A DNA stretch of 37,734 nucleotides from Chara braunii (GCA_003427395.1 BFEA01000173.1:317255-354988); one strand, 5' to 3'. Numbered from the stretch's first letter, positions 1 through 11,096 are shown. Numbers and translations are program-made. The notes: generated from the sequence alone by a model not told the origin.

Positions 1-168
1 CCCCCTCCCCCCATACATTCACCTCGTATTTACCTCCCTCTCCAAAATCATCATACTCTTTCTCTCCCTTCAATCTTCCGCATTCTTCACACACTGGTTT
101 AGTCGACTGATTAATACCACCGCTTATCCAATTATCCCTCCGTCAGCTCCCCAATCACTTGCCCTCCC

Positions 169-849
169 GTGAACCTTTTAGTAACCTCAACCTTCACTCA
201 CTGGTCCCTCCGTCCGTTCCCTCTGCTGAACAAATTCACACGCACCAACAATTTGTCCCCCAACCCGCATAAGCACCCTCCCCCTGGTAATTTCTGTCCC
301 CCCCAATCCATCTTCTCGAAGGCTCACGTATCGGTCGCAATGAAGCTAGGCTATCTGAAGGGCAAGGGTTCCGGGTTCCTTTTATTTTATCAAGGCGCAA
401 TGCGCCACAACACGCTCAGACAACTGGGAGCCAGCCCCTATAATCGCCCTGCAATCAATTACACCAGCACAATGACGAACAACTCGAAAACATTGGGGAT
501 GGGGGCAATAGCAGCTATGCAAATAGATTCCCCACGAAATGAGCAAGAAAATCAGGAAATCAAGACACAAAATGGACGAGTCAATGCTCCGGGATCCATC
601 CTCTCCCCACCAGGTCCTTCGAAATCATACCAGACCTCACAAGCCACAACATCAGATGAACCAACAAGATTGGACAATCAGATTGCGATGGAACAGCAGG
701 GTGCCAGCTCCCCAGCACTGAACCTGTTCATGCGAGAAGCGAGTGATGAAGTTTTAACGGAGGAGGAAAGGATGGTGGAAGGAGAAAGAAGGACAAAACA
801 AACAACCCTCCAATTATCTCAGTCTTCAAACAAACCATCGTGGGCATAG
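169..849 (+). pseudogene. Possible N-terminal segment of LINE A ORF1, uncertain
   Basis: An open frame of 226 codons lies just upstream of, and in a different frame from, the recognisable ORF1 of LINE A. No domain is visible. The second half is rich in Ser, Gln, Glu and Pro, resembling the disordered leader of LINE ORF1 proteins, and it ends in a charged Glu/Arg patch about 40 bases before the next frame opens. It could be the ORF1 N-terminus separated by a frameshift near 850, or simply 5' UTR. The first 170 bases of the window are C/T-rich and hold nothing I recognise. Position next to ORF1 is the only real support. Confidence 0.3.
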
Positions 850-887
850 AAGGTTAGGGAGACTCTTGAGGCAAATCATTAACAATT

Positions 888-3800
888 ATGAGGCCCCCAG
901 TCTTGGACACTGGTCTACCAACAGAAGAACTCAAGGTGCCTTTGAGAAATCTGACCTCTGCACGAGCCTACTTCCTGACTCTCTTCCTCCTCCCTTCGGA
1001 ACAGAAGGTAGTAGACCAAGGAGGAAGGAAGATGTTGATGAAATCGTACCCTGCAGATAAGTTGGCTCAAAGAGATGCAGTCTACACTAAACACGCGAGC
1101 AATTGGATCTTTTATGATGACTGCGCGTACAGATCAGTTAACGACAAAATTAAATGGATCTGTAAACAGTTGGAATCAATAAAGGATAGCCCAGAAGCAG
1201 TCAAGGAGTTCTTCCTGATCCAACCGGTAACACCCACAGTCTTCACAGTATTAAGTCTGTTCGATCAGGATAAGCGTAAAATGAATGGGTGGAAAAAATT
1301 ACGCTGGGATCATTCAGATGTGCGTATCTACCCTTGGATACCAAAAAAGATAGGTCCCGAGGAAAAGAGAGACCAGTTAATGAGAGACTACTACTGGGTA
1401 GAATTGAGGCACATCCCAATAGAGGTTCAAGCAGCGTTCATTCACGACNGTCCCGAGGAAAAGAGAGACCAGTTAATGAGAGACTACTACTGGGTAGAAT
1501 TGAGGCACATCCCAATAGAGGTTCAAGCAGCGTTCATTCACGACGTCGGACAATACTACAAAATAGTAGATTTCATAGACCCACTACCGACCTACGTGGC
1601 GAAGAGGGATGACTATGTGATGTTGGCGTTGGATCTCCCCAAGGACCAACCCTTTTCCCTAGATGACATCATTCCCTTCAAAATGGGAGGGAGATTATAC
1701 CAAATTCATACAGCACATAAATTCAGACCATGGTACTATAGATGCAAAGCTTATGGTCATCTCTCCACTTAATTAGCTTGTCCACAACACCCTCAGCAGA
1801 CTGCTGGACTGGAAGGTACATTAAAAAGAGACTCCCTCCGGGCGAACAGATGGTTACCCAATACTCTGGGGTCTGAAGGTTGGGTATATGTGGACGAAAT
1901 GTTACCTGGAGGCCAACCCAGTGGTTGGAATTGGGAAGGCAGAGGTGACCCTAGGAGATCTACAAGACCACCAGCAGAATGGAAGTCTCCACCACAGCTT
2001 CCCACTGGACGTAATAGCCGGTTACAGCACCTTCCAAAATCCAAACCTCAAATGCCCCAAGGGAATAAGGTGGGAGAAGAAGAAAGTGGGAGAAAAAACA
2101 AACAACCAAGCGAGTCAACTAAGGCAAACAGGAATGGGATTTGCATTGGACCAAATGCAGGTGCCTATATACCAACTGGTAATAGGTTTACCCCCTTGAG
2201 CAGAGAAGGGGGAGGAGAGGAAGAGAAGAATAGGGAGAAACCCAAATGACAACATTCAACAAAAATGAACCAACAGTCCAAAGTGGACCAGGTGAAGGGA
2301 CTCAACAAAGGTAAAGAGAAAATAGGAGACCCGGAAGTTGCATCGGATGTCCCATTGGACCAACAAAAAGTAGAACCAGGCCCGGTACCAATGGATGTAG
2401 ACCCACTAAAAGACATTTTTGGACCGCAACCAATGGATTTAGAACCAGCCTCGGGTGTTCCCCCTCCCCCCCAGAGGAGTACTAGCCAGGAGTCTACTCA
2501 AACACCAACAGGGGACAATGCAGCAGACCTCCAAAAGGTGGCGGAATGGTTACTAGAGAATCTCAAGTTAAAGTTTCAAGGTTGTTTAGAGGAATTCTGA
2601 GACGTCACATATGTGCAACTGGTCTCTCTATTAGGGACCAGTTCAAGCCTCCGAACAGCGTTAGAACAAGGATTGCCACGGGAAGTAAGTTGGCAACAAA
2701 TGTGTCATCGCCTGCTGTCAATAGTAATAGTGAGATTCCAACCCCAAGAGAATCAGGATCAATCAAATCTGGAGGATAAGCGAGCACCAGGATTGAGAGG
2801 GAGCATGCAGGCATCAGGACCAGGTAGGGACTCATTATTTCCAATAAGGAGTGCAGACCCTGGATGAGAACAAGCAAACGATAAACAACTACACAATCAA
2901 GTGGCACAAGTTTCATATGTTGCAGATCCCCAAGAAAGCAAACTGGTCCAACTGAAACAACCAGATTCCCACGCTGGAACCCTTAATATGGAAACAGAAC
3001 AGGGGGCACATGTTTGACAAAATCCAAGCAACTGGGGTTCTAGTGATGGGATTGAGGAACTGGGCAAGGAAAGGGGGATAGAGGAAGAAGGAAGTGTGGA
3101 TCTCAAGGAGGATCTCAAGGAGGATCTCAATGAGGATGACATAGAAGAAGATAGACCCCCACATAACACAGTTAAAAGTGTGGTCACCCATCAACTCAAA
3201 CAAGTGATCTCTGAATTAACAGGGGGAAGTAAATATCTACTGCTTACCCAAGCTATAGAAGAACCAAGCAAAAAGCAGCAAGACTCAGAGATAGAAAAAA
3301 AATCGCAGGTTGCTGAAACAGAAGAAATCAAAGAACCTTCAGCCGACCCGCCAGATGGGAAAGTCAATGAAAGAAGGATCATTTCAGAAAATGTTGACAC
3401 TACTGAAATAAGGGATAAAGAGGAACTTATGAAATCTTTGCAGCAACAATAATTACTGCCCCCCATCTCCTCTCAAGAAAGTGGCTTAATCAATAGAAGG
3501 CAAAAACTTAGATTGTTGGTGGCAGAAGGACAAGCTGATTTACCTCTGTCCAAATCTGGGGTACTTATCCTACCAGTCAGATTTAAAGGAGGCAATCGGG
3601 AGGTAGGATTATCAGAACCAAAGGGTGCGATGCATGGAGAAGTAACAGTACATGGAACCCTAGTGAGCACTCTCTCATTACTATTTGGTAAAATGTCAGG
3701 GGAAGCACGCTTTAAAGCTGAGATTGTAAAAATTATTCAAACCCAGTTTCCTCCAGGGGGTTTTGCAGTGCTTATCCTATCTTCAGAAACTCGCAGGATT

Positions 3801-4022
3801 TCAGTTAAGGATGTTTTCCTCAAGTACGAGCATACACGAGCAGTCAACTTACGCTGGTTCATTCAGGACACATTAACAGAACTACAACAAATGAAGATCA
3901 ATGCAGGTGATTTCTGGTCAGAAGTTGACATCTCGATCCTACTCTCCCGCCTCCTAAAGAACGGACAGACCTTACTGGATCAGAGGGGAAAGTTAGACCC
4001 AGGTCACTGGTTGACCCTGTAA
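888..4022 (+). pseudogene. LINE A ORF1 (nucleic-acid-binding protein), six stops
   Basis: One reading frame runs for 3.1 kb and is interrupted by stop codons at 1770, 2247, 2598, 2865, 3015 and 3450, with no frameshift that I can see. The first third, about 888-1800, resembles the DUF4283 region of plant LINE ORF1 and ends in a degraded CCHC knuckle around 1740-1785, where Cys and His of RCKAYGH are kept and the first Cys is Tyr. A long charged linker rich in Glu, Lys and Gln follows (2265-3450). A compact C-terminal region at 3513-4022 matches in position the conserved ORF1 end of LINEs B, C and D. ORF1 proteins coat the element RNA in a ribonucleoprotein. A 95-bp duplication around an N at 1449 is an assembly artefact and happens to keep frame. 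Confidence 0.75.
1354..1544. other. Assembly artefact: 95-bp exact duplication around one N
   Basis: Bases 1354-1448 and 1450-1544 are identical over 95 bp and are separated by a single N at 1449. This is the pattern of two contigs with unmerged overlapping ends joined by a one-base gap. The extra 96 bases equal 32 codons, so the ORF1 frame is not disturbed but the protein gains a false internal repeat. It is not a biological tandem duplication as far as the sequence shows. Confidence 0.9.
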
Positions 4023-4061
4023 TATAATCTACGAACAACCGTCTGACAAATAAAATAAACC

Positions 4062-7000
4062 ATGGAAGACACAAATGGATTGGAGGTGCTATACAACAGG
4101 AATAAGGACTGGAAACTCCTGAAAAGAGCTATAGACCTAGACCTAAGATCAATTAATGTAAATGGACTAGCATCGGCCAAACAACAAAAACGCCATGCTA
4201 TCTATGAGCAACTAAAAGGAGTAGAAGGTAGGGAATGGCCGGATGCAATCTGTGTGCAGGAAACACACTTGATGGACAATGCAGACCACCATCACACACA
4301 TGGACAGATGTGACCCCATCAGGCCTTCAGGGCACACGCACCCAGACGAGGCAGTGCAGGAGTAACAATATTGCTTCCCCCTAACTCTAGAGTTGATCCA
4401 CTTTATTGGGAAGCTGATAAGGAAGAAGGAAGGTGGGTATTCCTCTTGGCGATGTTAGAAATTGAAGTTGTGACAATCCTATGCATATACGGTCCCAATG
4501 AGGTAGAATAAAAAATTCTTTTTTTTGAATCTCTAAAGGGTCACCTTCCCGTCGGTATCCCAGTGGTAATAGCAGGGGACTTCAATGCAGCACCAAACAG
4601 ACAATTGGATCGTTGGCAGATCCCGTCCCCTTGCCCACAATACGTGGAAAGAGATGAACAAATAATTGAAAGACTATGCCAGTCTCTCAACCTCTTTGAT
4701 GCATACAGACGCCTTTTTCCTATAAAACGTAAATTCACATGTTTTAGGAAAAGTCGAACAATGAATGCATCCAAATCTCGTATTGATCTCATACTTCTAT
4801 CAGAAGAACTAGAAGGAGTTCTTCAATTAGCAGAGATTTTCCCTCAAAGTGTCTTCCCAGACCTTGATCACGCTATGATTGCAGTACTACTTTCGTTCAG
4901 GAAAAAAACGGATAAAGATAGAGGTTTCTATAAGTTAAACACATCCCTCGTGAACATCGATCACTTCAAAGTATATCTACAAGATGTTTGGTCCTTTTGG
5001 AGAGAGCAGAGGGAACAAATTAGGGACGATATAGAATGGTTCAACAACGGCCTAATGTTTTTAGGATGTAAATGCAATGAATACTAAAAAATGCTTGTTG
5101 AGCAACGTCATCGAGAGGAATTTGATCTGCAAAAATAACTCCACCAACTGCAAGAACAAGAAGAGAATTCGGTGAACGAACCTCAACTAACTGAGATTAC
5201 CAAAAGAATCTGCGACTTGGAGTCCAAGCTATTAAAATCCATGGAGCACCATTGGCAAGGAATCAGAATTAGAGGTAAGTTGAAGGGTTATAACACGGAG
5301 GGGGTGATGGATGCAAGATTTTTTGCCACAGCAAAAACCAGAACTGACAGAATTATCATTGAAGCCTTCACAAACCCTCAAGAAAGCCAAAACTTACTAG
5401 TCACATCTACAGCGGCATGCACAAAAATAGCAAGAAACTTCTATAAATCCTTTTTTACATCAATAAGCAAACAAAAACCAACGGAACAAAGAGTGAAAGA
5501 GATTGAAGAATTTCTTGAACTACTATCCAAAACTTTAACAGACCAACAGAGAACGATGCTGGAAAGCCCACTTACAAAGGAAGAAATTTGGTCTGCCCTT
5601 ATGATGATGGAGGAGGAAAAAACTTCATGGATCGATGGACTCCCAAAATAATTTTGGAAAACCATGTGGGATTACCTTGCTCAAGATCTAATGGATTTCT
5701 ATCATGCAGTCTGGACCTCAGGTACAATGAGAGAAATAGTGGGACAAGGGGTTTTAACTCTATTATACAAAAAATGTGACAAAACAAATATCCGCAATTA
5801 CAGACAATAACTCTTCTCACTGTAGTCTATAAACTGGCGGCAAAAGTACTAGCAAACCGATTACTAAAAGTCATCACGGATATCATTCATCCCACTCAAA
5901 CGAGCTTCATTGAAGGAAGGAACATTCAAGACAATATTTTATTAGTCAATGAATTAGTTAAACTCTCTAGACAATCTAAGCACAATGCAACTTTCATTTT
6001 CATAGATTTTGAAAAATCCTATGATCATGTAGACTGGTTATTTTTAGACAAATGCCTAGAAAAGTTTAACTTTGGCCCTTGTTTCAGAAGATGGATTGAG
6101 ATTATACATGCTAATGCTACAACTAGGGTTATGATAAACGGTAACCTTGCTCCGCCTATAGAGCTAGAACGTTCGGTGAGACAAGGGGATCCAATCGCCC
6201 CCTTCCTTTTTGTCATCATTATGGAAGCCTTAGCAGCTAACTTAAGATGTAACAGAGACATTAAACGTATCCAGGTTAGCTACATCCCAAAAGAAGTCAT
6301 ACCGGTCTGTTCCTTATTTGCAGACGACCTATCATTGATGGTTGAAGCCTCGCACGGAAATCTGTTAGCAATTAAGGGTCTGATGGATAAATTTTGCGCC
6401 CTTTCTAACATGAAGATCAATTGGGGAACAAAAACTCAAGGCTAGTGGATATACCACCAAGGGGTGAGACCTCCAGAATATCCAAATGTCAGCTGGTTGA
6501 CAGCAGAGACCCCAATCAGGATTCTTGGGATCTCACTCTCTGCAAATGGAAAACCAACAGGAAACAACGAATGAATATCTAAACCAGTTCTCGCCAAATG
6601 AAAACTTTGGAAGGACAAACGAACATCTATTATAGGACGTTCACTGATCATAAACAATGTTATTCTAGCATCACTCTGGTACAAATCAGCGATATGGTCA
6701 CTGGACAAATCAGCACTTAAACCTCTACAAAGACAAATAACAGTCTATCTATGGAGAGGTAATCATGACTTAAAAAATGTCATAAATAGGGTTGCCTGGT
6801 AAGGAGTTATTCAACCAAAAGCAAAAGGAGGGTTAGGAATTTTAGACCCTTCCACTCAAGCCATGACGCTCTCAATCCAATGGATCAAAATGTTACTTTT
6901 CGACCTAGAAACTCCTTGGTCAGCCCTAGCTGAGGAACAGATAGCGAGATTAACCCCTGAAGTTCCAGAAGGGACAAATCCGTTGATATGGCTAGAAAAT

Positions 7001-8671
7001 CGTCACTGGTCCATTCCAAAAGGTAAAACTCAGCCCTCAAGCCAGCCAGTGAACCCAAATCATCAAGCCATAAAAATGGACATTAAAAATGATCCTTTTT
7101 GGCCTGACCTCCTCAAGACCTGGCGCAAACTACCCTTACCAGATAAAATTCCTCCAAACCGTTGGGAGGTGGTCTGCCAACAACCTCTTTTCAACAACAT
7201 ATGGTTGACTGATTCACAAGGAAGGATGTTCCATTGCATGGATTCCCCCTGGAGAAGTTAGGTAAAAAAGGGGTCCTAAGGATTGGGGATATCTGGAACC
7301 TAGGAACCCGGGACTGGTACTCTCTTTCTGATCTCTTGCCCAACTTGTGATACTGCAGGAGAACAGAAAAATCACTAGACACAATCACAGAAGCCATCCT
7401 GATAGATTGGATAAGAATCCTCAGAAAAGGTCCCCAACTTAAAGAAAGTAATTGGGTGGGCATCCAAGGGAATTCCCAGCAAATAGGAAATGTGGTACTA
7501 GTAAATGATGAGGGATCAGTCTTGCTCTCCTTATTCTCAATGAATCACAAATACCGGCTCACTGAAAGTCAAACTAAGGAAACTGAATGGTTCAATGCTG
7601 ACCAAGTATTTAGGATCAGAGTTCTGAAATACAAAAACCACTGGATAGCCTTCAAACCATCATGTGCAATCAACAAACTGGCTCTAGATCTCATTTATTG
7701 GTCTTGGACGGTCCCTTTGGGCAAAAAAGGAAAGGGCACTCGCAATATTCACTCACTGACAGTCAGATCAACATACCACATGTTGAGGCCTACCCTGGAA
7801 TTGAAAGATAGAATAGAAACCAGGTGGATGAAACAGCTAAATGTAAGTAAGGATGATCTGAGACGTATTAAATGGTTCAAAACTATTAAGATTAAACCGA
7901 CAAAAATTGCCTCCCTACAGTGGCAAATCGACTATCGATGCCTTCCCACGAATGATTGGCTAATAGATAGGACCTCGCTGGAAGAGAAGGGTATCGCTCT
8001 ACCTTGGTGCAAACTATGCTCCTCTGCATTCCCATCTAGGACCATTCTGGAAACCATCGAACACATTTTTCTTCAATGCAGTTTGGTTATGGCATTGGTG
8101 GGACAGGATTTGGAGCTATTTAAATACCCCCTTCAACTGGCCTTGGGATTGGAGAGCTCTGTTATGCGAGACATTGTCTCCAAACCAATTTGATGAGTTC
8201 TCCCAAAACCTATTTATAACCAGCAGAAGAGCCATTTTCTGGGCCCTCTGGCAACGATGATGTACTTTTGAAAGGGAAGGTGTCAAGATGGATGGTCCAA
8301 ATTTTACGGAGTCAATTAAACTGCAGGTGCAAACTGTTATCACAACTCAATGGGACAAAGTAAAAGAAAAAATTCAATTTATGACAAATAAAAAAGAAAT
8401 CCAACAACACATCAAATCATTCAGTGACGCTTGGCTCGGAGGTTCTCAAGGAAGTACGATTGGAAAGATCAAAGAAAGTGGGGCGAGGGGAGAGAACAGA
8501 GAAGAGCATAGCGAAGGAAGTAAAAAAGACTACAGACTGATATTCCATGATTGGACAAATGTGGATCCAATAGTACCACTTCGCCCCCTATCAGAGTTCC
8601 CAGATCCCTTCCCACCCTCATCATTATCCCTGGTCCCCATAAGTTGGTTTGGATGTGAAAGAGGAGAATAA
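4062..8671 (+). pseudogene. LINE A ORF2: endonuclease, reverse transcriptase, zf-RVT-like end
   Basis: The endonuclease spans about 4140-4910, with INVNGL, CVQETHL, YGPN, AGDFNAAPN and a degraded SDH equivalent (DLDHAM). The reverse transcriptase is at about 5570-6440. Motif A reads IDFEKSYDHVDW, motif B SVRQGDPIAPF and motif C LFADDLSL, so the catalytic aspartates are present. A C-terminal CKLC...H...C motif at about 8005-8080 matches zf-RVT. The frame is broken by about eleven stops (for example 4311, 4509, 5085, 5136, 5649, 6443, 6572, 6599, 6800) and by frameshifts near 5805, 7240 and 8089. The start is the ATG 39 bp after the ORF1 stop. The protein would nick DNA and prime reverse transcription of its own RNA, but this copy cannot make it. 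Confidence 0.85.
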
Positions 8672-9020
8672 TGATACTCGTAAGGTGTAACCAGCTAGAT
8701 AACATTGTTGTTTCTAATGATCAGACAAGGCTAAAGAGGCTGATTTGAGTGGTGAACTCGAAGGGTAGTAGAGCTATAGGAAGGGGATTTTCAGGGTGAC
8801 AAGGAAATCTGAAGAAAAGAAAGGGAGTCTGGAGAGATTGGTCACAATCTCCAACAAGAGATCAGCATGAGTATTTCGGATTATTCCAAAGTGGGCTATA
8901 AGAGGTAATGCTGCTAGGATATCAAGGGCATCTGACGGCCAGGCTCTGGCTGAAGAGGCAACACTTCTTTCTTTTTCATACTTTCCATACTTCATATTTT
9001 TGGAAAAAAAAAAACAAAAA
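8672..9020 (+). other. LINE A 3' UTR and A-rich tail
   Basis: No coding signal follows the ORF2 stop. The stretch ends in an 11-A run, a C and five A at 9004-9020, taken as the retrotransposon tail. No hairpin of the kind found in LINEs B and D was seen here. Confidence 0.55.
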
Positions 9021-9021
9021 C

Positions 9022-9108
9022 CGTAGTGTAGTGGTGGGATCCCGAAACTACAGTGTAACACGCTCCAAAACTACAGTGTAACTGGGCTGTAGTGTAGTGG
9101 TGGGATCA
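9022..9108. repeat. Short direct repeats after LINE A
   Basis: A 19-bp sequence starting GTAGTGTAGTGG occurs at 9023-9041 and again at 9089-9107. Between them AAACTACAGTGTAAC occurs twice (9045-9059, 9068-9082). Nothing coding is present. This may be the edge of an old tandem repeat or transposon terminus. Confidence 0.7.
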
Positions 9109-9264
9109 GACCCTTACTCACACTACCACCGATAGGAGGACTTTCCTGGATGTATCTGACCGCTTTTACGGCCAGGACGGGATGCCTCAGTCCACGATTG
9201 CGTCCACACTATGTTTTCTTTTCGCAGATTTGTTTTTCGCTTGAAACATACAAGGCCCTCGCTC

Positions 9265-9364
9265 CACTACTCTCGACATGTGCAAAACGAGAGTGAATCT
9301 TCCGCGAGAAGATGGAAAGATACACCGCTATGGTTTTTGTCTTTTGTGCATGTCGAGAGTAGCG
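9265..9364. mobile_element. 100-bp inverted-repeat MITE, copy 1
   Basis: The ends are inverted repeats. The left begins CACTACTCTCGACATG and the right ends CATGTCGAGAGTAGCG, and pairing can be extended outward to about 9260-9370. A second copy of exactly 100 bp lies at 28811-28910 in the same orientation and differs at seven positions by my count. There is no coding capacity. No clear target-site duplication is visible, so the superfamily is unknown. Confidence 0.75.
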
Positions 9365-9463
9365 GAGCGGAGCGCAGGGGAAGCACGCGAAAGCACAGAA
9401 CAGGAGCTCACCTCGTGTTGGCTAAAGATGATAGCCTTTTGGGTGCTCTGGCTAGCTATGAGA

Positions 9464-9512
9464 GACCGAATCTTTTTTTTTTTTTTTTTTTTTTTTTTGG
9501 ACCGAATCTTTT
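9464..9512. repeat. T-tract flanked by a 13-bp direct repeat
   Basis: GACCGAATCTTTT occurs at 9464-9476 and 9500-9512 on either side of a run of 26 T (9473-9498). The arrangement looks like a target-site duplication around a bare poly(A) tail on the - strand, that is, a retroposition event that copied only the tail. Confidence 0.6.
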
Positions 9513-9602
9513 CTCAGAAAGCCACCACCCTCTGGGCTCTATCTTTGCGGAATACTTTGTAATAAAGGGGCTCGCCACACCTATCCCCAAAACTCTTTTT
9601 TT

Positions 9603-10645
9603 TTGGAGAGCTCTCTCCAATGCGGACGTTGGCGAAAATCCCTTCCGATCCAGCGGCCTAGCTCAGTTGGTAAGGCACGCAAGTGGCATTCAGGAGGTCT
9701 TGGGTTCAATCCCCATTGGCCCCATGCACCTTCTTGGGCAAGCTTGGCGCCCGCCACCTAGAGATATGTCGTTGGTCCCCCCGAGTGGCATTGAGCAGAG
9801 ACTGCTGATGTTCATAGGGGGAGGGGACCGGAGGGGAGGCACAGTGAATGGCCCATCGAAGAAGCTCGGTCCTGATGCTACTGGCTGACCCCTGGCCGGT
9901 ATCGCCCACCTGCTGTAGCAGGTATCGCACCTGCTGGTGGGTGCAGCTCCCGCATTTTCTCTCGTTGGAGGTTTGAGCACAGATGTGGCTGCTACGGGGT
10001 TCCCCGTAATACTATAATGACTATAAAAAAGGCCTGAAAGGCCGTCCTGTCCAGATTTGACAGGTAATTGAATTGGTTGGGCTTCAAAGAATTAGCCTTT
10101 AAAAAAAAAAAGGAAATCCCTTCCGCATGGGTCCTCCCACACTGCACTCTCCAATGAATTTTTGGAGAGCGCTCTCCAAAGCATCGCCACACTCAACTCT
10201 CCAAGGTAGAGCGAAATCTCGGACATCTCGCATGCACAAGACCGGGATCCTCGACTGTGTACATTACGCGACGGGGCTGGCATGGTCCCAGCCACACTGC
10301 ACTCTCCAACAAATTTTTGGAGAGTGCTCTCCAACGCGGAAGTTGGCGAAAATCCCTTCGGAAGGCGTCGCCACACTCAACTCTCCAAGGTAGAGCAAAA
10401 TCTCGCACGCACAAGACCGGGATCCTCGACTGTGTACATTACACGACGGGGCTGGCGTGGTCCTAAGGCACCTCCGCGGTTGGAGAGCACTCTCTAACCG
10501 TACACGACAAATTGCAGGCCTCAGACACTTGTCGGTCGAGGCACACTCACGAGTTTCGGGTGGGTTTGGGTTGTCCTTCGGAGCGCTCTCCAAACGAGTG
10601 CGTGTGCAGGCGGGCGGAGGGTCGAATTTGGAGAACGCTCTCCAA
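9603..10645. repeat. Dispersed 18-bp palindromes TTGGAGAGCGCTCTCCAA and variants
   Basis: Copies are at 9603-9620, 10162-10179 (perfect palindrome), 10317-10334, 10480-10497, 10577-10593 (degenerate) and 10628-10645. Half-sites CTCTCCAA occur elsewhere in the same element. Arms of eight bases are conserved while the two central bases vary, which argues for a selected or propagated dyad rather than chance. Confidence 0.8.
9648..10113 (+). mobile_element. tRNA-derived SINE, full-length copy
   Basis: The 5' part is tRNA-like, with an RNA polymerase III A box TAGCTCAGTTGG at 9659-9670 and B box GGTTCAATCCC at 9703-9713. The body is about 380 bp and ends in an A run at 10101-10111. The copy is flanked by a 12-bp target-site duplication AAATCCCTTCCG at 9636-9647 and 10114-10125, so its boundaries are firm. 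The body can fold: ACCTGCT/AGCAGGT near 9908-9925 and CCTGTC/GACAGG near 10044-10062. It encodes no protein and would borrow LINE machinery. A diverged copy lies at 22315-22600 on the other strand. The stretch is not a functional tRNA gene, because the tRNA-like part continues into a long body. Confidence 0.9.
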
Positions 10646-10757
10646 ACCCGCCTTCTGACAGCTCTCCAAAAAAAATTTGACGGCCACTTTCGGGACTGGG
10701 TGTGGCAGTGATCCCGCTCTCCAAAACCCGGTTTTCAATATAGGTGTGGCGAGCCCC

Positions 10758-10999
10758 AAACAGATAAAGCTTTCCAAAAAAAAAAAAAAAAAAAAGTCTT
10801 CGCAGAATACAAGCATGCTATCAGACTAGACATCATGTCAGAGTGGGTCAAAATCAAGCAAGCAAACAGGCTCGACAGAATCTCCCGAGATTCGCTTCCA
10901 ATCCAAGTGGGCCTCTCTACACTCTTGGGCGTACTTCGATGACAGCACAACCTTCTTCGGAGCTCTTCTTGTGGGACCACCCACTCACAGACCTACAGT
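10758..10999. other. Non-coding spacer with A-tract
   Basis: It contains a run of 20 A at about 10777-10796 and otherwise nothing I recognise. The tract may be a retroposon tail, but no body was identified upstream of it other than the inverted-repeat element. Confidence 0.4.
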
Positions 11000-11096
11000 C
11001 TTCCCTCGAAGACAACGTACGGTCATTATAGCTGAATTTGGGTTATCTTTCAGTCTCAATACAGCTATGATGATCATACGTTGTATTCGGGGGAAG
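11000..11096. repeat. Long imperfect hairpin, MITE or small-RNA precursor-like
   Basis: Two arms of about 34 bases, 11000-11034 and about 11063-11096, are inverted copies with about five mismatches. The left arm holds ACAACGTACGGTCATTATAG and the right arm its near complement. The loop is about 28 bases. Size and pairing fit either a plant microRNA-type stem-loop or a tiny inverted-repeat transposon. Confidence 0.6.

Larger units (their letters stand above)
169..9020 (+). mobile_element. LINE A, L1-group non-LTR retrotransposon, decayed
   Basis: Two consecutive ORFs carry an ORF1 with a zinc-knuckle-like end and an ORF2 with endonuclease, reverse transcriptase and C-terminal Cys/His motif. 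A 3' UTR then ends in an A-rich tract (about 9004-9020), as expected for target-primed reverse transcription. The 5' boundary is not visible and may lie outside the window. The RT carries FADD at its catalytic site and the ORFs are separated by a 39-bp spacer, both unlike LINEs B, C and D, so this is a separate branch. Many stops and several frameshifts make it non-functional. No target-site duplication was found because the 5' end is unknown. Confidence 0.85.
9567..10757. mobile_element. 1.19-kb terminal-inverted-repeat element with palindrome array
   Basis: An 18-bp perfect inverted repeat bounds the element: GGGGCTCGCCACACCTAT at 9567-9584 and its complement at 10740-10757. AAA flanks both sides and may be a 3-bp duplication, although this is weak. 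The interior is non-coding and built from repeated units: variants of GCCACACTNNACTCTCCAA, a duplicated block of about 175 bp (about 10190-10300 resembles 10365-10465), and at least six 18-bp palindromes. A SINE has inserted near the left end (9648-10113). Without the SINE the element would be about 715 bp. No transposase is present, so it would depend on one supplied elsewhere. Confidence 0.7.

Noticed and set aside
888-8671. Stop-codon reassignment or RNA editing to explain the many in-frame stops in LINE A
   Set aside because: ORF2 also carries frameshifts, all three stop codons occur, and LINEs C and D use ordinary stops, so simple decay is sufficient.
9648-9725. Functional tRNA gene
   Set aside because: A and B boxes are present, but the sequence continues into a SINE body with A tail and target duplication, and the stems are imperfect.
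9211-9888. 226-codon + strand frame
   Set aside because: It runs through a MITE, a T-tract with direct repeats and a SINE, all explained as non-coding elements.
10092-10816. Several overlapping frames on both strands in the palindrome array
   Set aside because: Frames are made of repeated palindromic units and no frame is favoured.
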